Shown: in pieces, positions 16,121 through 24,956 of the stretch | Numbering within the stretch: the stretch's first letter is position 1 | How the letters are laid out: the number at the start of each line of letters is the position of its first letter | NCBI GenBank assembly: GCA_017646325.1 | Contig: JAGCMU010000061.1 | Location: 1 to 44,113 of the forward strand | Source of the DNA: Kiritimatiellia bacterium | GTDB taxonomy: Bacteria; Verrucomicrobiota; Kiritimatiellia; RFP12; UBA1067 | Length of the DNA stretch: 44,113 bases | Direction: 5' to 3' | Notes under the pieces: model-generated | What the model saw: the letters and a program-made list of their open reading frames with translations, nothing else | What the model was told of the DNA's origin: nothing | Databases searched by the model: none | Made by a program: the position numbers and the translations under genes

Positions 16121-16696
16121 ATGGAAAAAGAAAATAAAGTTGAGGAAATGAACGATAGCAAGGTTGAGGAGGCCCAAGCAATGTCAAATGCTGCTCCTCA
16201 AGGTGATGCTGCAAGCGAAACGCCTGAAGAAAAAGTTCAAAATGAAGAGGTGAAAGAAGAAAAGGCGGCAGAACCAGATTGGAAAGATCAATATGCCCGT
16301 ACGTTAGCCGATTTTGACAACTTCCGTCGCCGCACGATTCGCGATAGAGAGGAGCTTTTAAAGCAGGCGTCTGCCGATATCATCAAACAGATTCTTCCAT
16401 CTGTCGATAATTTGCTTCTTGCATTAAGCAAGGCGGAAAATTTAGAGGACCCCTTTGTTGCAGGCGTAAAACTTGTATACGACGGTATTTTAAAAACGCT
16501 TGAATCGAATGGCGCTACGCCAATAGATTCTTTGGGAGAACCCTTTGACACGTCTTACCACGAAGCCCTTGCTCAATTGCCAAGCGAAGAAGTCGAAGAG
16601 GGCCATGTGATGACAGAGGTTAAGCGTGGATGGCTTTTAAACGGAAAGCTTCTTCGTGCTGCGCAAGTTGTGGTTTCCTCGGGTAAGGGAGAATAA
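16121..16696 (+). CDS. grpE: Nucleotide exchange factor GrpE
   Basis: Co-chaperone that releases ADP from DnaK. The 191-residue protein has a long acidic, disordered N-terminus (to about residue 52), the dimerising helix with YARTLADFDNFRRRTIRDREE, and the C-terminal beta-domain ending in the family pattern YHEALAQLP...GHVMTEVKRGWLLNGKLLRAAQVVVS. Only two bases separate it from dnaJ, so the two are co-translated; dnaK itself is elsewhere. A sigma-70-type promoter lies in front of it. Length and motif order are normal. Confidence 0.95.
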   Translation: MEKENKVEEMNDSKVEEAQAMSNAAPQGDAASETPEEKVQNEEVKEEKAAEPDWKDQYARTLADFDNFRRRTIRDREELLKQASADIIKQILPSVDNLLLALSKAENLEDPFVAGVKLVYDGILKTLESNGATPIDSLGEPFDTSYHEALAQLPSEEVEEGHVMTEVKRGWLLNGKLLRAAQVVVSSGKGE

Positions 16697-16698
16697 CG

Positions 16699-17898
16699 AT
16701 GGCAGAGAAGAGAGATTACTATGAGGTGCTGGGCGTTGATAAAAGCGCTACGGCAGATCAGATAAAAACGGCTTATCGCAAGCTCGCGATGAAGTGGCAT
16801 CCGGATCGTAATCCCGATAATCCGGAGGCGAAGGATAAATTCTCTGAAATTTCCGAAGCTTACGAAGTCCTTTCGAATGAAGAAAAGCGCGCTCGCTACG
16901 ATCAGTTCGGCCATCAGGGAATTAATTTCGGGCCAGGCGGATTTGATTTTGGCCGCGATTTCTCGCACTTCCAAGACGTTGATTTGGGCGATATTCTCGG
17001 TTCTATTTTTGGCGGTGGCGGCGGCTTCGGCGGCTTTGGCGGGTTTGGTGATTTCTTTGGCGGTTCGCGCCGTCAGCAGACAGATCCAAATGCTCCACAG
17101 CGCGGCGAAGATATGTCAATTGAGATGCAAATCGATTTTGACGAGGCTCTTTTCGGAAGTGAAAGAACTCTTGAATTAAAACTTCCTGAGCAATGCTCGC
17201 ACTGTAAAGGAACTGGCGCGGCAGAAGGCTCTTCTCGCGTGACGTGTAAGACTTGTGGCGGTAAGGGTGTCGTTATCGGCGGCGGCGGAATTTTCCAACT
17301 CCGTCAAACGTGTCCGACGTGCCACGGCGCGAGGACGATGGTTGAAAAGCCTTGCAAACACTGCGATGGCACGGGTCACGTCCGCACTCCTAAAAAGATT
17401 GCTTTGCGTATTCCTAAAGGTGTTGACACAGGTTCAAGATTGCGCCTTTCCGGCAAGGGCGGCGGCGGATTGCGCGGCGGTCCAGCAGGTGATTTGCTCG
17501 TCGTAATCAACGTAAGAAAATCTAATATCTTTGAGCGTGAAGGAATGATGCTTTACGTAGATGTTCCCGTATCGCCATTCTTGGCGGCATTGGGCGGCGA
17601 CCTTGATATCCCAACTCCAGAAGGTACGGCAACAGTTAGGCTTTCTGCAGGAACGCCAAACGGTAAAGTTTTGCGTTTGCGCGGGAAAGGCGCGCCAGAT
17701 ATCCACAGCGGTCAATCAGGCGATCTTTTCGCGCGTATTGTTTTCGATGTTCCCGTGAACTTGAGTTCTGCGCAGAAGAAGCAACTCGAAGAGTTTGAAG
17801 CATCTTTGAAACTTGAAAATTATGCGTCGCAAAAAGAGTTCAAGAATAACGTGAAAACATTTTACGCACACAAAGAAGTGTTGCAGAAAAACAAATAA
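16699..17898 (+). CDS. dnaJ: Chaperone protein DnaJ
   Basis: Hsp40 co-chaperone that delivers unfolded proteins to DnaK and stimulates its ATPase. The 399-residue product is a complete type I DnaJ: J domain at 1-70 with the HPD triad at 34-36, a Gly/Phe-rich linker (about 75-120) with runs of Gly-Gly-Phe, four CxxCxGxG-type zinc repeats (CSHCKGTG, CKTCGGKG, CPTCHGAR, CKHCDGTG) at about 172-228, and the C-terminal substrate-binding domains. The third repeat ends in AR instead of xG. It follows grpE by two bases and precedes rsmE by two bases. Confidence 0.96.
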   Translation: MAEKRDYYEVLGVDKSATADQIKTAYRKLAMKWHPDRNPDNPEAKDKFSEISEAYEVLSNEEKRARYDQFGHQGINFGPGGFDFGRDFSHFQDVDLGDILGSIFGGGGGFGGFGGFGDFFGGSRRQQTDPNAPQRGEDMSIEMQIDFDEALFGSERTLELKLPEQCSHCKGTGAAEGSSRVTCKTCGGKGVVIGGGGIFQLRQTCPTCHGARTMVEKPCKHCDGTGHVRTPKKIALRIPKGVDTGSRLRLSGKGGGGLRGGPAGDLLVVINVRKSNIFEREGMMLYVDVPVSPFLAALGGDLDIPTPEGTATVRLSAGTPNGKVLRLRGKGAPDIHSGQSGDLFARIVFDVPVNLSSAQKKQLEEFEASLKLENYASQKEFKNNVKTFYAHKEVLQKNK

Positions 17899-17900
17899 GC

Positions 17901-18614
17901 ATGCATCGCCTTTTTGAAACTGCGCTTGAAGATGTTGTGACGCTTTCAAAAGAAGCGTCGCATCATTTAAGTGTAGTTCGTCCTAAAAACGGAGAAGAAA
18001 TAGAACTCTTTGACGGTAAAGGGCGAGTGCGCACATATAAGGTAGAATCGCAAAAAGCGCCTTTAGTTGCAACGGGCGAAGTTCGAAATGTCGAGCGTCA
18101 AAAAACTGAAATAACTCTTTTCGCCTGCGTTACGAAGGGGTCGCGTTGGGATTGGACTATTGAAAAAGCTGTCGAACTTGGAGCGACGCGAATAGTGCCG
18201 GTGATTTCCGATCGCTCCATCGTCCGCTTGGCGGCGAATGAGCGTCCAGCAAAGGCTGAAAGGTGGCGTCGTGTCGCGTTGGATGCCGCAAGGCAAAGCG
18301 ATGCTGCATGGCTTCCGGAAATTGTTGAAGCCGTCGATTTTGAAGATTCGCTTAAGATCGTGAAAGATTGCGACGTGGTTTTTACCGGAGCTTTGACGAA
18401 TCCGCCGCCTAAATCATTCCTTGATGAATTAAATGCACAAAAAGATTTATCTTCAGTCGGTGTGTTCGTAGGTCCAGAAGGGGATTTTACTCCGCAAGAA
18501 ATGGAAGCTCTCTTGTCTTGTACTATCCCTGTTACATTCGGTCCGACAATCCTGAGGGCGGAGACGGCGGCAATATTTGCACTAAGCGTACTCTCCGCAT
18601 TTTTCCGCAAATAA
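17901..18614 (+). CDS. rsmE: 16S rRNA (uracil-1498-N3)-methyltransferase RsmE
   Basis: SPOUT-class methyltransferase that modifies U1498 of 16S rRNA in the decoding region. The 237-residue product has an N-terminal PUA-like domain starting MHRLFE and SKEASHHLSVVR, and the C-terminal trefoil-knot motifs VFVGPEGDFTPQEME and FGPTILRAETAAIFAL that bind S-adenosylmethionine. Length is normal. It begins two bases after dnaJ; the grpE/dnaJ-rsmE order is common in bacteria. An intrinsic terminator follows directly. Confidence 0.93.
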   Translation: MHRLFETALEDVVTLSKEASHHLSVVRPKNGEEIELFDGKGRVRTYKVESQKAPLVATGEVRNVERQKTEITLFACVTKGSRWDWTIEKAVELGATRIVPVISDRSIVRLAANERPAKAERWRRVALDAARQSDAAWLPEIVEAVDFEDSLKIVKDCDVVFTGALTNPPPKSFLDELNAQKDLSSVGVFVGPEGDFTPQEMEALLSCTIPVTFGPTILRAETAAIFALSVLSAFFRK

Positions 18615-18620
18615 AAAGAT

Positions 18621-18652
18621 AAAAAAAGACCAGCAAACGCTGGCCTTTTTTT
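18621..18652. terminator. Intrinsic terminator after rsmE, bidirectional
   Basis: CCAGC-AAAC-GCTGG core stem extended by A-T/G-C pairs around one A-C mismatch, with seven A's on the left and seven T's on the right, so it can stop transcription from both sides. It closes the grpE-dnaJ-rsmE operon and may also act on read-through from the convergent minus-strand operon. Confidence 0.85.
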
Positions 18653-18931
18653 GCGGATCGTATTGAATTCAACCTCACCGCCTCAGTCGCGCAAGGCAAC
18701 TGAAATTTTACTTTCCAAACAGATTTTTCTTTTTCGCCCACCTCGACGTGTCGCTCGCTGTCATGCGGAAAAGTCGTAATGTTTGTTACGAGACCGTCGG
18801 CTAATGTGCTTAATTAAGGAAAACCTTGTTTTTCCAGTTTCTAAGAGCCTGCCTAAACAAGCTCTACCGAATTCATACAACTATACTAACAAAAAAAATG
18901 GTGATGCGCAAGTGTTCTGCAGAAAAATATT
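18653..18931. other. Hairpin-rich non-coding gap between convergent operons
   Basis: About 280 bp with no plausible gene. It contains several small hairpins: CAGTCGC/GCAACTG near 18692, TCGTAA-N6-TTACGA at 18774-18791, GGAAAA/TTTTCC near 18820-18835 and GAGC/GCTC near 18845-18864. I looked for RNase P RNA, tmRNA and SRP RNA core motifs on both strands and saw none. It could be transcribed 3' sequence of the nine-gene minus-strand operon or a small RNA. Confidence 0.35.
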
Positions 18932-19684
18932 TTAAATTTCCTTATGCTTTTCCGCAGGCGTGTCAGGAGCGAAAATCACGTGAGACTGGATGATTGCAAG
19001 AACTGCAAAGATTGCCATTAAAAGTTCTCCGCCTTCTTCTATTGCCGTGAAAAGGGCGGTGACAGCACCAGAAGAAGCGTCAAGCAATTCCGGAGTAAAA
19101 AGGTTTGCCTTGCGGCATGTTTTCGTAAGCCCGTCACACGCCTGAGACATAACGCCAGAGATGCCGAAGAATGCGACAGACCATGCAACAGGGTGCATTT
19201 TGAAAAAGCCTTTGAAAAGTTTTTTGAAGTAAAATACGAGAGGTGTCAGAACGGCAAATCCAAAGAGAATAAAGAATGCAATCACGAACAGTTTCGGCAT
19301 GAAAGGAATGTCGGGAGATGTTAAAAAGCGCATTTTGAAAACAGTGCCTTTAAATGTGATTTCAGGCCAAATCATGCTGAACCATTGCTTGTGCCAGTCA
19401 AGCTGGCGTACGAGTGCCATAAAGCCGAGAAGGGAGAAGATGGAAGAGAAAAATATTTTTTTCTTCATCGAGCCGCTTACCGGGCAGCATAACCATGCAA
19501 GAGGAATAATCATTGCAAATACTGGAAGAGTTAAAATCTCGACTAATGAATGTCCGTCGTTGTCAAATGAGATGATCAAAGTTCTTGGATCTATTGTGAG
19601 CCAACAGAACACAAAACTTACGATGCCGATGAAGAAGATTATTGGTGCAATCACCCACGAGTTTTTTGATGATAATAAGTTCAT
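18932..19684 (-). CDS. Six-helix membrane protein of unknown function
   Basis: I do not recognise the family. The 250-residue product has about six membrane segments (WVIAPIIFFIGIVSFVF; ILTLPVFAMIIPLAWL; IFFSSIFSLLGFMAL; LFVIAFFILFGFAVL; VAWSVAFFGISGVMS; LLMAIFAVLAIIQ). Charged residues sit in or next to the helices: RQLDWHKQW after the third and AIEEGGELLMA before the last, which may mark an active or transport site. I chose ATG at 19684, which has AAGGAT upstream; a longer frame from 19822 would run into the preceding synthetase gene by more than 120 bases. It is the last gene of the nine-gene minus-strand operon. Confidence 0.7.
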   Translation of the reverse strand: MNLLSSKNSWVIAPIIFFIGIVSFVFCWLTIDPRTLIISFDNDGHSLVEILTLPVFAMIIPLAWLCCPVSGSMKKKIFFSSIFSLLGFMALVRQLDWHKQWFSMIWPEITFKGTVFKMRFLTSPDIPFMPKLFVIAFFILFGFAVLTPLVFYFKKLFKGFFKMHPVAWSVAFFGISGVMSQACDGLTKTCRKANLFTPELLDASSGAVTALFTAIEEGGELLMAIFAVLAIIQSHVIFAPDTPAEKHKEI

Positions 19685-19698
19685 ATTTGTTATCCTTT

Positions 19699-21375
19699 TT
19701 ATTTTTCGTCTAAAGTACCTTTGTATTCTCCACGACGGATTTTTTGTGTAGAAGTTCTCAAGAGAGGAGTTTTTGAAATAACGACTTTTCTGACGCGCTT
19801 GTAGTCGGCCATATTGTGACATCTTGCCTGTACGCGTTCTTTTGTGATTTTTTCGATATCCTCCCAGCTTGGAAGATTTCCGTTCGTTTCTTCTTTCAAC
19901 ACTTCAAGATTAGGGCAAACAATACAGCCTACTTTTTCTCCGGGCAAATCACCTGTCGTATATCCAACTACGATACAATCGGAAACGAAAAGATCTTCTG
20001 CGATATAGTTTTCCACTTCTTCAGGATAGATGTTTTTGCCTTCGCGGTTTACGATGAGGGCTTTTTTTCTTCCGCGTATTGTGATGTAACCATCATCGTC
20101 AATCGTAGCCAAGTCGCCGGTCATAAACCATTCGCCGTCAAAAGTTGCTGCGGTCGCCTCGTCGTTTTTCCAATATCCCTTCATAGTGATAGGGCCTTTA
20201 ACCTGCAACTCTCCAATTCCGTTTTCGTTGGGATTGTCAATGCGTACATCAATGCCCGGGATTTTCTTTCCGATAGTTCCGACTTTTCCTGATTGGGCAC
20301 CGGAAATAGAAACGATTGGAGCACATTCCGTAAGACCATACCCTTCAATCATTTTTATTCCAAACTTGTTAAAGCCATTAATGATGTGTAACGGGCATGG
20401 AGCGCCGCCAACTAACATGAAGCGGATATTGCCGCCAAGAGATGAGGTGAGCTTTTTCTGAACGAGAGATTTTAAACCACAGGCTATGAGCAGTTTCGCC
20501 AGTTTTGAAGAGTTGATTTTCTTTTCAATTTTTTCGTAGAACTTTTCCGCCATGAGCGGTACGCACATGATGACAGACGGTTTTAGATTGCGTGTGTCTT
20601 CGGCGACCGTGTAGAGAGATCTGACGAAATAAAGCGCGCTTGCCATTTGGAGAGCGACAACAAAATTTGCCGTGAATGAGAAGGCGTGGAAGAGGGGAAG
20701 TACAACCAAGAATGAATCTCGCTCATCAACATCGGCTTCAAATCCTTCAATAGAGCCTTTTGCATCTTCAATGAAGTTTTTATGCGTGAGCATCGCGCCT
20801 TTTGGCTTGCCCGTAGTTCCCGATGTGTAGAGAATGGACGCTATGTCGTCTTCTTTCGCCACATTCTGGGAGTACCAGGAAGTTTCGGTTTCTTTAAATT
20901 GCTCATAAAAGGCTTCATACGAATATACTTTTACATTACCGATTTGCTTCAAATCCTCTTCTTTTACGGCTCCAATCAAAACGAGAGAACGGACAGACGG
21001 AAGGTTTGGTAAAATATTGCGCATCATTTCAAGGTGAGCAACATCTGTTGTGACGATTGTCGCTTGAGAGTTTGATATTATCCAATGCGCTTCCTCGTCG
21101 TGAAGCTTTGGATCTACCGTTACAACGCCTACACCCGCGCCGCTGCAAGAAAGATAAGAGGTTACCCATTCAGGATTGTTGGGGAGAATCAACGCGACGT
21201 TTTCTTCTCGCGGTTTTGCCCCTAAAACCGTTCCGTAAGCCTGGGCGATTATGTGGACATTTTTCAAGAATTGGGCATAAGAGCAAGTTTGCCATCGCTC
21301 GTTTTTGAAAAATTTTAAAGCAACAGCATCGGGATGCGTTTTTGCACTGTTTTCTAAAAGAGTACGAATTGTCAT
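19699..21375 (-). CDS. AMP-dependent acyl-CoA (or acyl-ACP) synthetase
   Basis: ANL-superfamily enzyme of 558 residues that activates a carboxylic acid as acyl-AMP and passes it to CoA or a carrier protein. Motifs in order: the phosphate loop YTSGTTGKPKGAMLTH near residue 186, the GYGLTECAPIVS motif near 345, FMTGDLATIDDDGYITIRGRKKALIV with the conserved Asp and Arg near 420-445, and the C-terminal lysine segment STQKIRRGEYKG. It most resembles long-chain fatty acid CoA ligases (FadD type), but the substrate cannot be read from sequence. Its start overlaps the apbE stop by four bases (ATGA), so the two are translationally coupled. In this envelope-related operon it might recycle or attach fatty acids. 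Confidence 0.88.
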   Translation of the reverse strand: MTIRTLLENSAKTHPDAVALKFFKNERWQTCSYAQFLKNVHIIAQAYGTVLGAKPREENVALILPNNPEWVTSYLSCSGAGVGVVTVDPKLHDEEAHWIISNSQATIVTTDVAHLEMMRNILPNLPSVRSLVLIGAVKEEDLKQIGNVKVYSYEAFYEQFKETETSWYSQNVAKEDDIASILYTSGTTGKPKGAMLTHKNFIEDAKGSIEGFEADVDERDSFLVVLPLFHAFSFTANFVVALQMASALYFVRSLYTVAEDTRNLKPSVIMCVPLMAEKFYEKIEKKINSSKLAKLLIACGLKSLVQKKLTSSLGGNIRFMLVGGAPCPLHIINGFNKFGIKMIEGYGLTECAPIVSISGAQSGKVGTIGKKIPGIDVRIDNPNENGIGELQVKGPITMKGYWKNDEATAATFDGEWFMTGDLATIDDDGYITIRGRKKALIVNREGKNIYPEEVENYIAEDLFVSDCIVVGYTTGDLPGEKVGCIVCPNLEVLKEETNGNLPSWEDIEKITKERVQARCHNMADYKRVRKVVISKTPLLRTSTQKIRRGEYKGTLDEK

Positions 21376-22304
21376 GCGGCTAATCCTTTAATCCATTTGA
21401 GAGGGTCCCGTAATTTGTCAAATATCGGTGACTGTTTTCGTGCGATTAAAATATCTGAGCGTAATTCTTTTGCGGCATTTGCAATTTCTTTTTCGCTCAT
21501 AGAAAGAACTGCAGTTGAAAGAGCGTCGGCAATTGTCGCATTAGGAGCAACTACCCAAGCATGCTCCCAAGAGGAAGCGGCTTCGCATTTGCGAGGGTTT
21601 ATCACGTGTTGCCCCTGCGCTTCAAATCCGGAGGCGGACAATGCTCCATTTTTTATTTCAATGTATGCTTTGTGTTTTGAGCGGCTTTTCCATTTTCCTC
21701 CGACGCCAAGTTTTTGCGGAATTGTTCCGCTTGCCAAAACGGTGGAGGAACCGGCATCAATCATAAAGTCGGTTATTTCAAATTGTTCGCCTTTTATGAC
21801 TTTCTTGCATTCGTCAAGGGCGAATCCTTTTCCAATGCCGCCGAAATCAAGCTCGACGGGTGTCGGTCTTCCCAATTTGTCTTCAGTTACGGAAATGCGA
21901 GTATGTTCTATGTCTATGACGAGGCGCTGCATTCCACACCTTGCAAAGGCATCTTCAAAATCCTCTTTTGAGATGTTTTCCCAATTCATGCCATTGTCGC
22001 GCAAGAGTTTCATGACCGGTGCGAGGGAAGGGTCGAAGGCGCCTTGTGTCGCCGCGCAAACATTGACTGATTCAAGAATCACAGCCATCGTTTCAGGCGC
22101 AACTACGGCGACTTCTCCTGGCTTTAAACTGCGTATTACCGCTACGTCGCTAGTGTCATTAAAAGTACTTAAGAGACGTTCAATATCGTCAATCTTTCTG
22201 AATGCTTCAACAGAAGCCGCTTCAGAAATCGAACGTTCCGCTCCATCGGCAAATGTAATTGCGAATTGACAATTCATTGCTCTATGTGTGTAGATTGACG
22301 ACAT
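21372..22304 (-). CDS. apbE: FAD:protein FMN transferase, ApbE family
   Basis: Transfers FMN from FAD to a threonine of partner flavoproteins such as RnfG, NqrC or extracellular electron-transfer proteins. The 310-residue product carries the family motifs: LDFGGIGKGFALDECKK (FAD and Mg2+ binding), a MIDAGSSTVLASG segment, HVINPR and ADALSTAVLSMS. The usual SxSG motif appears as ALSASGFEAQGQHVINP. There is no obvious signal peptide or lipobox, unlike many ApbE proteins, so it may act in the cytoplasm. No FMN-binding (flavinylation) target is encoded in the window. It follows the multiheme cytochrome gene by nine bases, which suggests a shared electron-transfer role. Confidence 0.88.
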   Translation of the reverse strand: MSSIYTHRAMNCQFAITFADGAERSISEAASVEAFRKIDDIERLLSTFNDTSDVAVIRSLKPGEVAVVAPETMAVILESVNVCAATQGAFDPSLAPVMKLLRDNGMNWENISKEDFEDAFARCGMQRLVIDIEHTRISVTEDKLGRPTPVELDFGGIGKGFALDECKKVIKGEQFEITDFMIDAGSSTVLASGTIPQKLGVGGKWKSRSKHKAYIEIKNGALSASGFEAQGQHVINPRKCEAASSWEHAWVVAPNATIADALSTAVLSMSEKEIANAAKELRSDILIARKQSPIFDKLRDPLKWIKGLAA

Positions 22305-22313
22305 TGTGAAAAC

Positions 22314-24503
22314 TTACTTTCCTTGTTTCTCTTTCCTCATCTTACAGTAGCAACGAACCTTCTTTGATACGCAAACCATAATCGAAGCAAAGACAAAAGC
22401 GAGGGAAGATATTCTATGCAGCCAAAGGAGCGCGAGTTGGTCAACCCCTCCAAATACGGTCATCATAGGCATTACCGCGCTGAACAATACTACCGCTGCC
22501 AAGATACACCAAATGCTCCAATTCCCCGCCTTGCAAATACATTCCTCGTTTGGATTGGTCGAGAACATCGCAAGGACGGGAACGCACGCTGCAAAAATGC
22601 CGCCTGCTACCATGTGAAGAATCAACGCATAAGAAGTCATCGTTCCCGAAATCCATCCAATGATGCCGGATGAGGCAAGGTAAAGGAGGGAAAGAATGAA
22701 GGTAATGCGAGTCAATACTCTTACCAATTTGCGCAATGAGCAATCTTTCTCTGCTATTCTTTCAATAAGCAATTTGAGAAGGACAAACGACATTGCAATT
22801 GCAAATACAGCCATAAATCCAAATACCGCCCAAAGGAATACCTTGAATAAAGGACGCATTGCAAATGTCGTTCCTAAGAGTTTCTGATAACATCCATCAA
22901 GTCCCATAAGAGTGTAATTTGAAATTGCTTCGCTATGAGCATCTGTAATAGGGCCTGTGGGCGTAATCTTTCCTAAGAAGAATTTTGAGTCACCCGTGTG
23001 GCAGTCGGCACATTTGGCAGGGGCTGCGCCTCTTGCCTGGCGGCGAGGACGGATGTCGTGAGTAAAGCCCCAATAGATCGGCTCTGCGGCAGAATGCGCA
23101 GAGGCAACGAGATTCGTTCCATCAACCTTCCAAAGTTTTCCGTGACCGATGAAGGCGAATTCTTTCGATTTATCTTTCTGTGATAAATTATTAAGTGTTT
23201 TTGCTACCGAAGATTTTGTCAATGCGCCCTTGATGGCATTTGCGCCGTTTAAAAGAGCATCGTCAGGACGAATAGGTTCAACGTTTTCACCTTTGACAAC
23301 AGCAAAGAAACTTGGCCATGTCATACGGTAGGGAGAAATTTTTCCGCCAGGACTTGTCTTCATATAAATTGGTTCAAGAATGTTTGGAATATCCGTTGCC
23401 CATTGCGCTCGTCCATAAATTCCAATCCTGTTGGCGCGCGACGTGCGTACTTGAGCGACCTCGCCGTTTGCTGTTACGCCGGAGTGGCATACCCTGCAAG
23501 AAATCTTCTTGAAGTGAACGAGCGGAATGCCTTTATGAGCGGGCTTTGGACCTGCCCCTTTAGGGTCGATATGGCAATCGCCGCAGGATTTTGTTTGAAC
23601 GCGGTGGTCGATTCCGTTGTAGTGGCAATCAACACATTTCATTCCCGCGCGCAAGTGTACGTCTCCTGCAATCGCGTGAGAAGGCATATCCTTTTGCGTA
23701 ACAGAGTGGCATGCGAAACAGCGCTCGTTACGAGGCTTTCCGACTTTGAAGAGACAGCGGTTTTTATCGTCAAAACGCTTCAAGTCGTACTTGATGCGCT
23801 GTGGAACTTTGAAGAGCTTGTCATCGGGGTTTACTTTCTGAACGGCGCCGCTCCAAGTTGCCCCCATGCGAGCGTTCATACCTTCAACCTGCGCGATACC
23901 CGAGGCGGCGCTTGCAGCCCCGCTAAAGTTTTCGCGGGCAATTTGACGGGCCCATTCGCTGGAATCGTATTCGTCGTCTTGCTGGTGGCAGGCAAGACAG
24001 TTTTTCTCAAGTGGTCCTGTTACTAACCAGCGCGACTTTGCGCCGCACACTTCTTCCATCGCATTAGTATCAGAGCCGATGCCTCCGCCAGGAAAGTTTC
24101 GTGCAAATTCTTTCGTCCATTGCCACGCAGACATTCCGATGGCAGCTGGCGTATAAATGCCTTTTTGCGCGGAAAAGGAAAGGGGGATTGATGTGCCGAG
24201 TTTTTCATCGACTAAAAACCAAGGTTCGGTATACGCTTTATTGACTGCTTCATTTGTGTAAAGCCCCGTTCTGAAGTGAGAGGCTCCATTCATTGCAGAT
24301 ACATCGTGGCATTGACCGCACGTCTTTTCAAATGAAATTCCGGAAGGGGAGATTTCAGATGGGGAAATGGCGGTAGAATCGCCGTCGACAGGTGCGAGGC
24401 GATGAACAGGCGGAACTCTTCCGCCGTTCCAATGGGATGCTGCAAGAGTTAATGTTGTAACGGTTATAAAAGCGAATACGGAAGTGCTGCTTGGTTTAAA
24501 CAT
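22314..24503 (-). CDS. Heptaheme c-type cytochrome fused to a membrane cytochrome b-like domain
   Basis: Electron-transfer protein of 729 residues. It has a signal-anchor-like N-terminus, then seven CxxCH heme c sites at 62-66, 169-173, 262-266, 290-294, 307-311, 336-340 and 498-502. After residue 550 come five membrane helices (about 554-580, 594-618, 622-646, 663-683, 690-712) with two in-membrane histidines, H630 and H696, which could bind heme b as in cytochrome b561-like or formate dehydrogenase gamma subunits. So one polypeptide could carry electrons between the quinone pool and a periplasmic partner. It sits between the exbB-exbD pair and apbE. The heme sites are plain; the b-type heme is inference. 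The family and physiological substrate are not known to me. Confidence 0.85.
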   Translation of the reverse strand: MFKPSSTSVFAFITVTTLTLAASHWNGGRVPPVHRLAPVDGDSTAISPSEISPSGISFEKTCGQCHDVSAMNGASHFRTGLYTNEAVNKAYTEPWFLVDEKLGTSIPLSFSAQKGIYTPAAIGMSAWQWTKEFARNFPGGGIGSDTNAMEEVCGAKSRWLVTGPLEKNCLACHQQDDEYDSSEWARQIARENFSGAASAASGIAQVEGMNARMGATWSGAVQKVNPDDKLFKVPQRIKYDLKRFDDKNRCLFKVGKPRNERCFACHSVTQKDMPSHAIAGDVHLRAGMKCVDCHYNGIDHRVQTKSCGDCHIDPKGAGPKPAHKGIPLVHFKKISCRVCHSGVTANGEVAQVRTSRANRIGIYGRAQWATDIPNILEPIYMKTSPGGKISPYRMTWPSFFAVVKGENVEPIRPDDALLNGANAIKGALTKSSVAKTLNNLSQKDKSKEFAFIGHGKLWKVDGTNLVASAHSAAEPIYWGFTHDIRPRRQARGAAPAKCADCHTGDSKFFLGKITPTGPITDAHSEAISNYTLMGLDGCYQKLLGTTFAMRPLFKVFLWAVFGFMAVFAIAMSFVLLKLLIERIAEKDCSLRKLVRVLTRITFILSLLYLASSGIIGWISGTMTSYALILHMVAGGIFAACVPVLAMFSTNPNEECICKAGNWSIWCILAAVVLFSAVMPMMTVFGGVDQLALLWLHRISSLAFVFASIMVCVSKKVRCYCKMRKEKQGK

Positions 24504-24512
24504 TACTCCTCC

Positions 24513-24956
24513 TTATTTAGACTCGTTTGAACTTTTTGCTTCTTGATTGTCTTTTGTGGCAAGAGAGAAATTCCACACGTCGGCACTACGGCAAGCGTCG
24601 ATTACATTCATGAGAGCTTCGTAATCAGTTGCTTTGTCTGCGCGGATAATAACGCTCTGCCCTGGATAGATTTTCGCTATACGGGCAAGACGCGTAGTTA
24701 CCTCTTCAAGCGTGAGCGCAAGTCCATTTACGGAAACTCCACCTTTTTCGTCCACGTTAAGAATTACCTGCCCGGGAAGTCGACCTTGGATAGTAGCCGA
24801 CTTTGCTGTGGGCAAGGAAATCTCCACTTCTGTTTCCCATTGCGAAAAAACGCTTGAGGTTACGAAGAAGCACAAGAGCAGGAAGATGACATCCATTAAA
24901 GACGTCATCGGGATGACTGCGCTCTTGGAAGATTTTTTTTCTTTGTTGAAAATCAT
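24513..24956 (-). CDS. ExbD/TolR family biopolymer transport protein
   Basis: Stator-like subunit of a proton-driven motor, 147 residues. The single membrane helix carries the conserved motif PMTSLMDVIFLLLCFFV with the proton-carrying Asp at about residue 22; the periplasmic domain follows (GQVILNVDEKGGVSVNG, PGQSVIIRADKATDYEALMNVIDACR), then a polar tail. The start overlaps the end of exbB by four bases. No TonB or TolA gene is present in the window, so the energised outer-membrane partner is unknown. A lipoprotein at 39042-39467 resembles its periplasmic domain. Confidence 0.9.
   Translation of the reverse strand: MIFNKEKKSSKSAVIPMTSLMDVIFLLLCFFVTSSVFSQWETEVEISLPTAKSATIQGRLPGQVILNVDEKGGVSVNGLALTLEEVTTRLARIAKIYPGQSVIIRADKATDYEALMNVIDACRSADVWNFSLATKDNQEAKSSNESK

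Noticed and set aside
16700-17150. Gly-rich frames on other strands in dnaJ as separate genes
   Set aside because: They arise from the repetitive Gly/Phe linker of dnaJ and have no independent support.
19685-19822. N-terminal extension of the six-helix membrane protein from an ATG at 19822
   Set aside because: It would overlap the synthetase gene by over 120 bases and adds a basic stretch without features; ATG at 19684 has a ribosome binding site.
21397-22269. Long open frame of 290 codons on + opposite apbE
   Set aside because: It mirrors the apbE gene, has no domain or ribosome binding site, and its composition is that of an antisense frame (Ser/Ala/Arg-rich).
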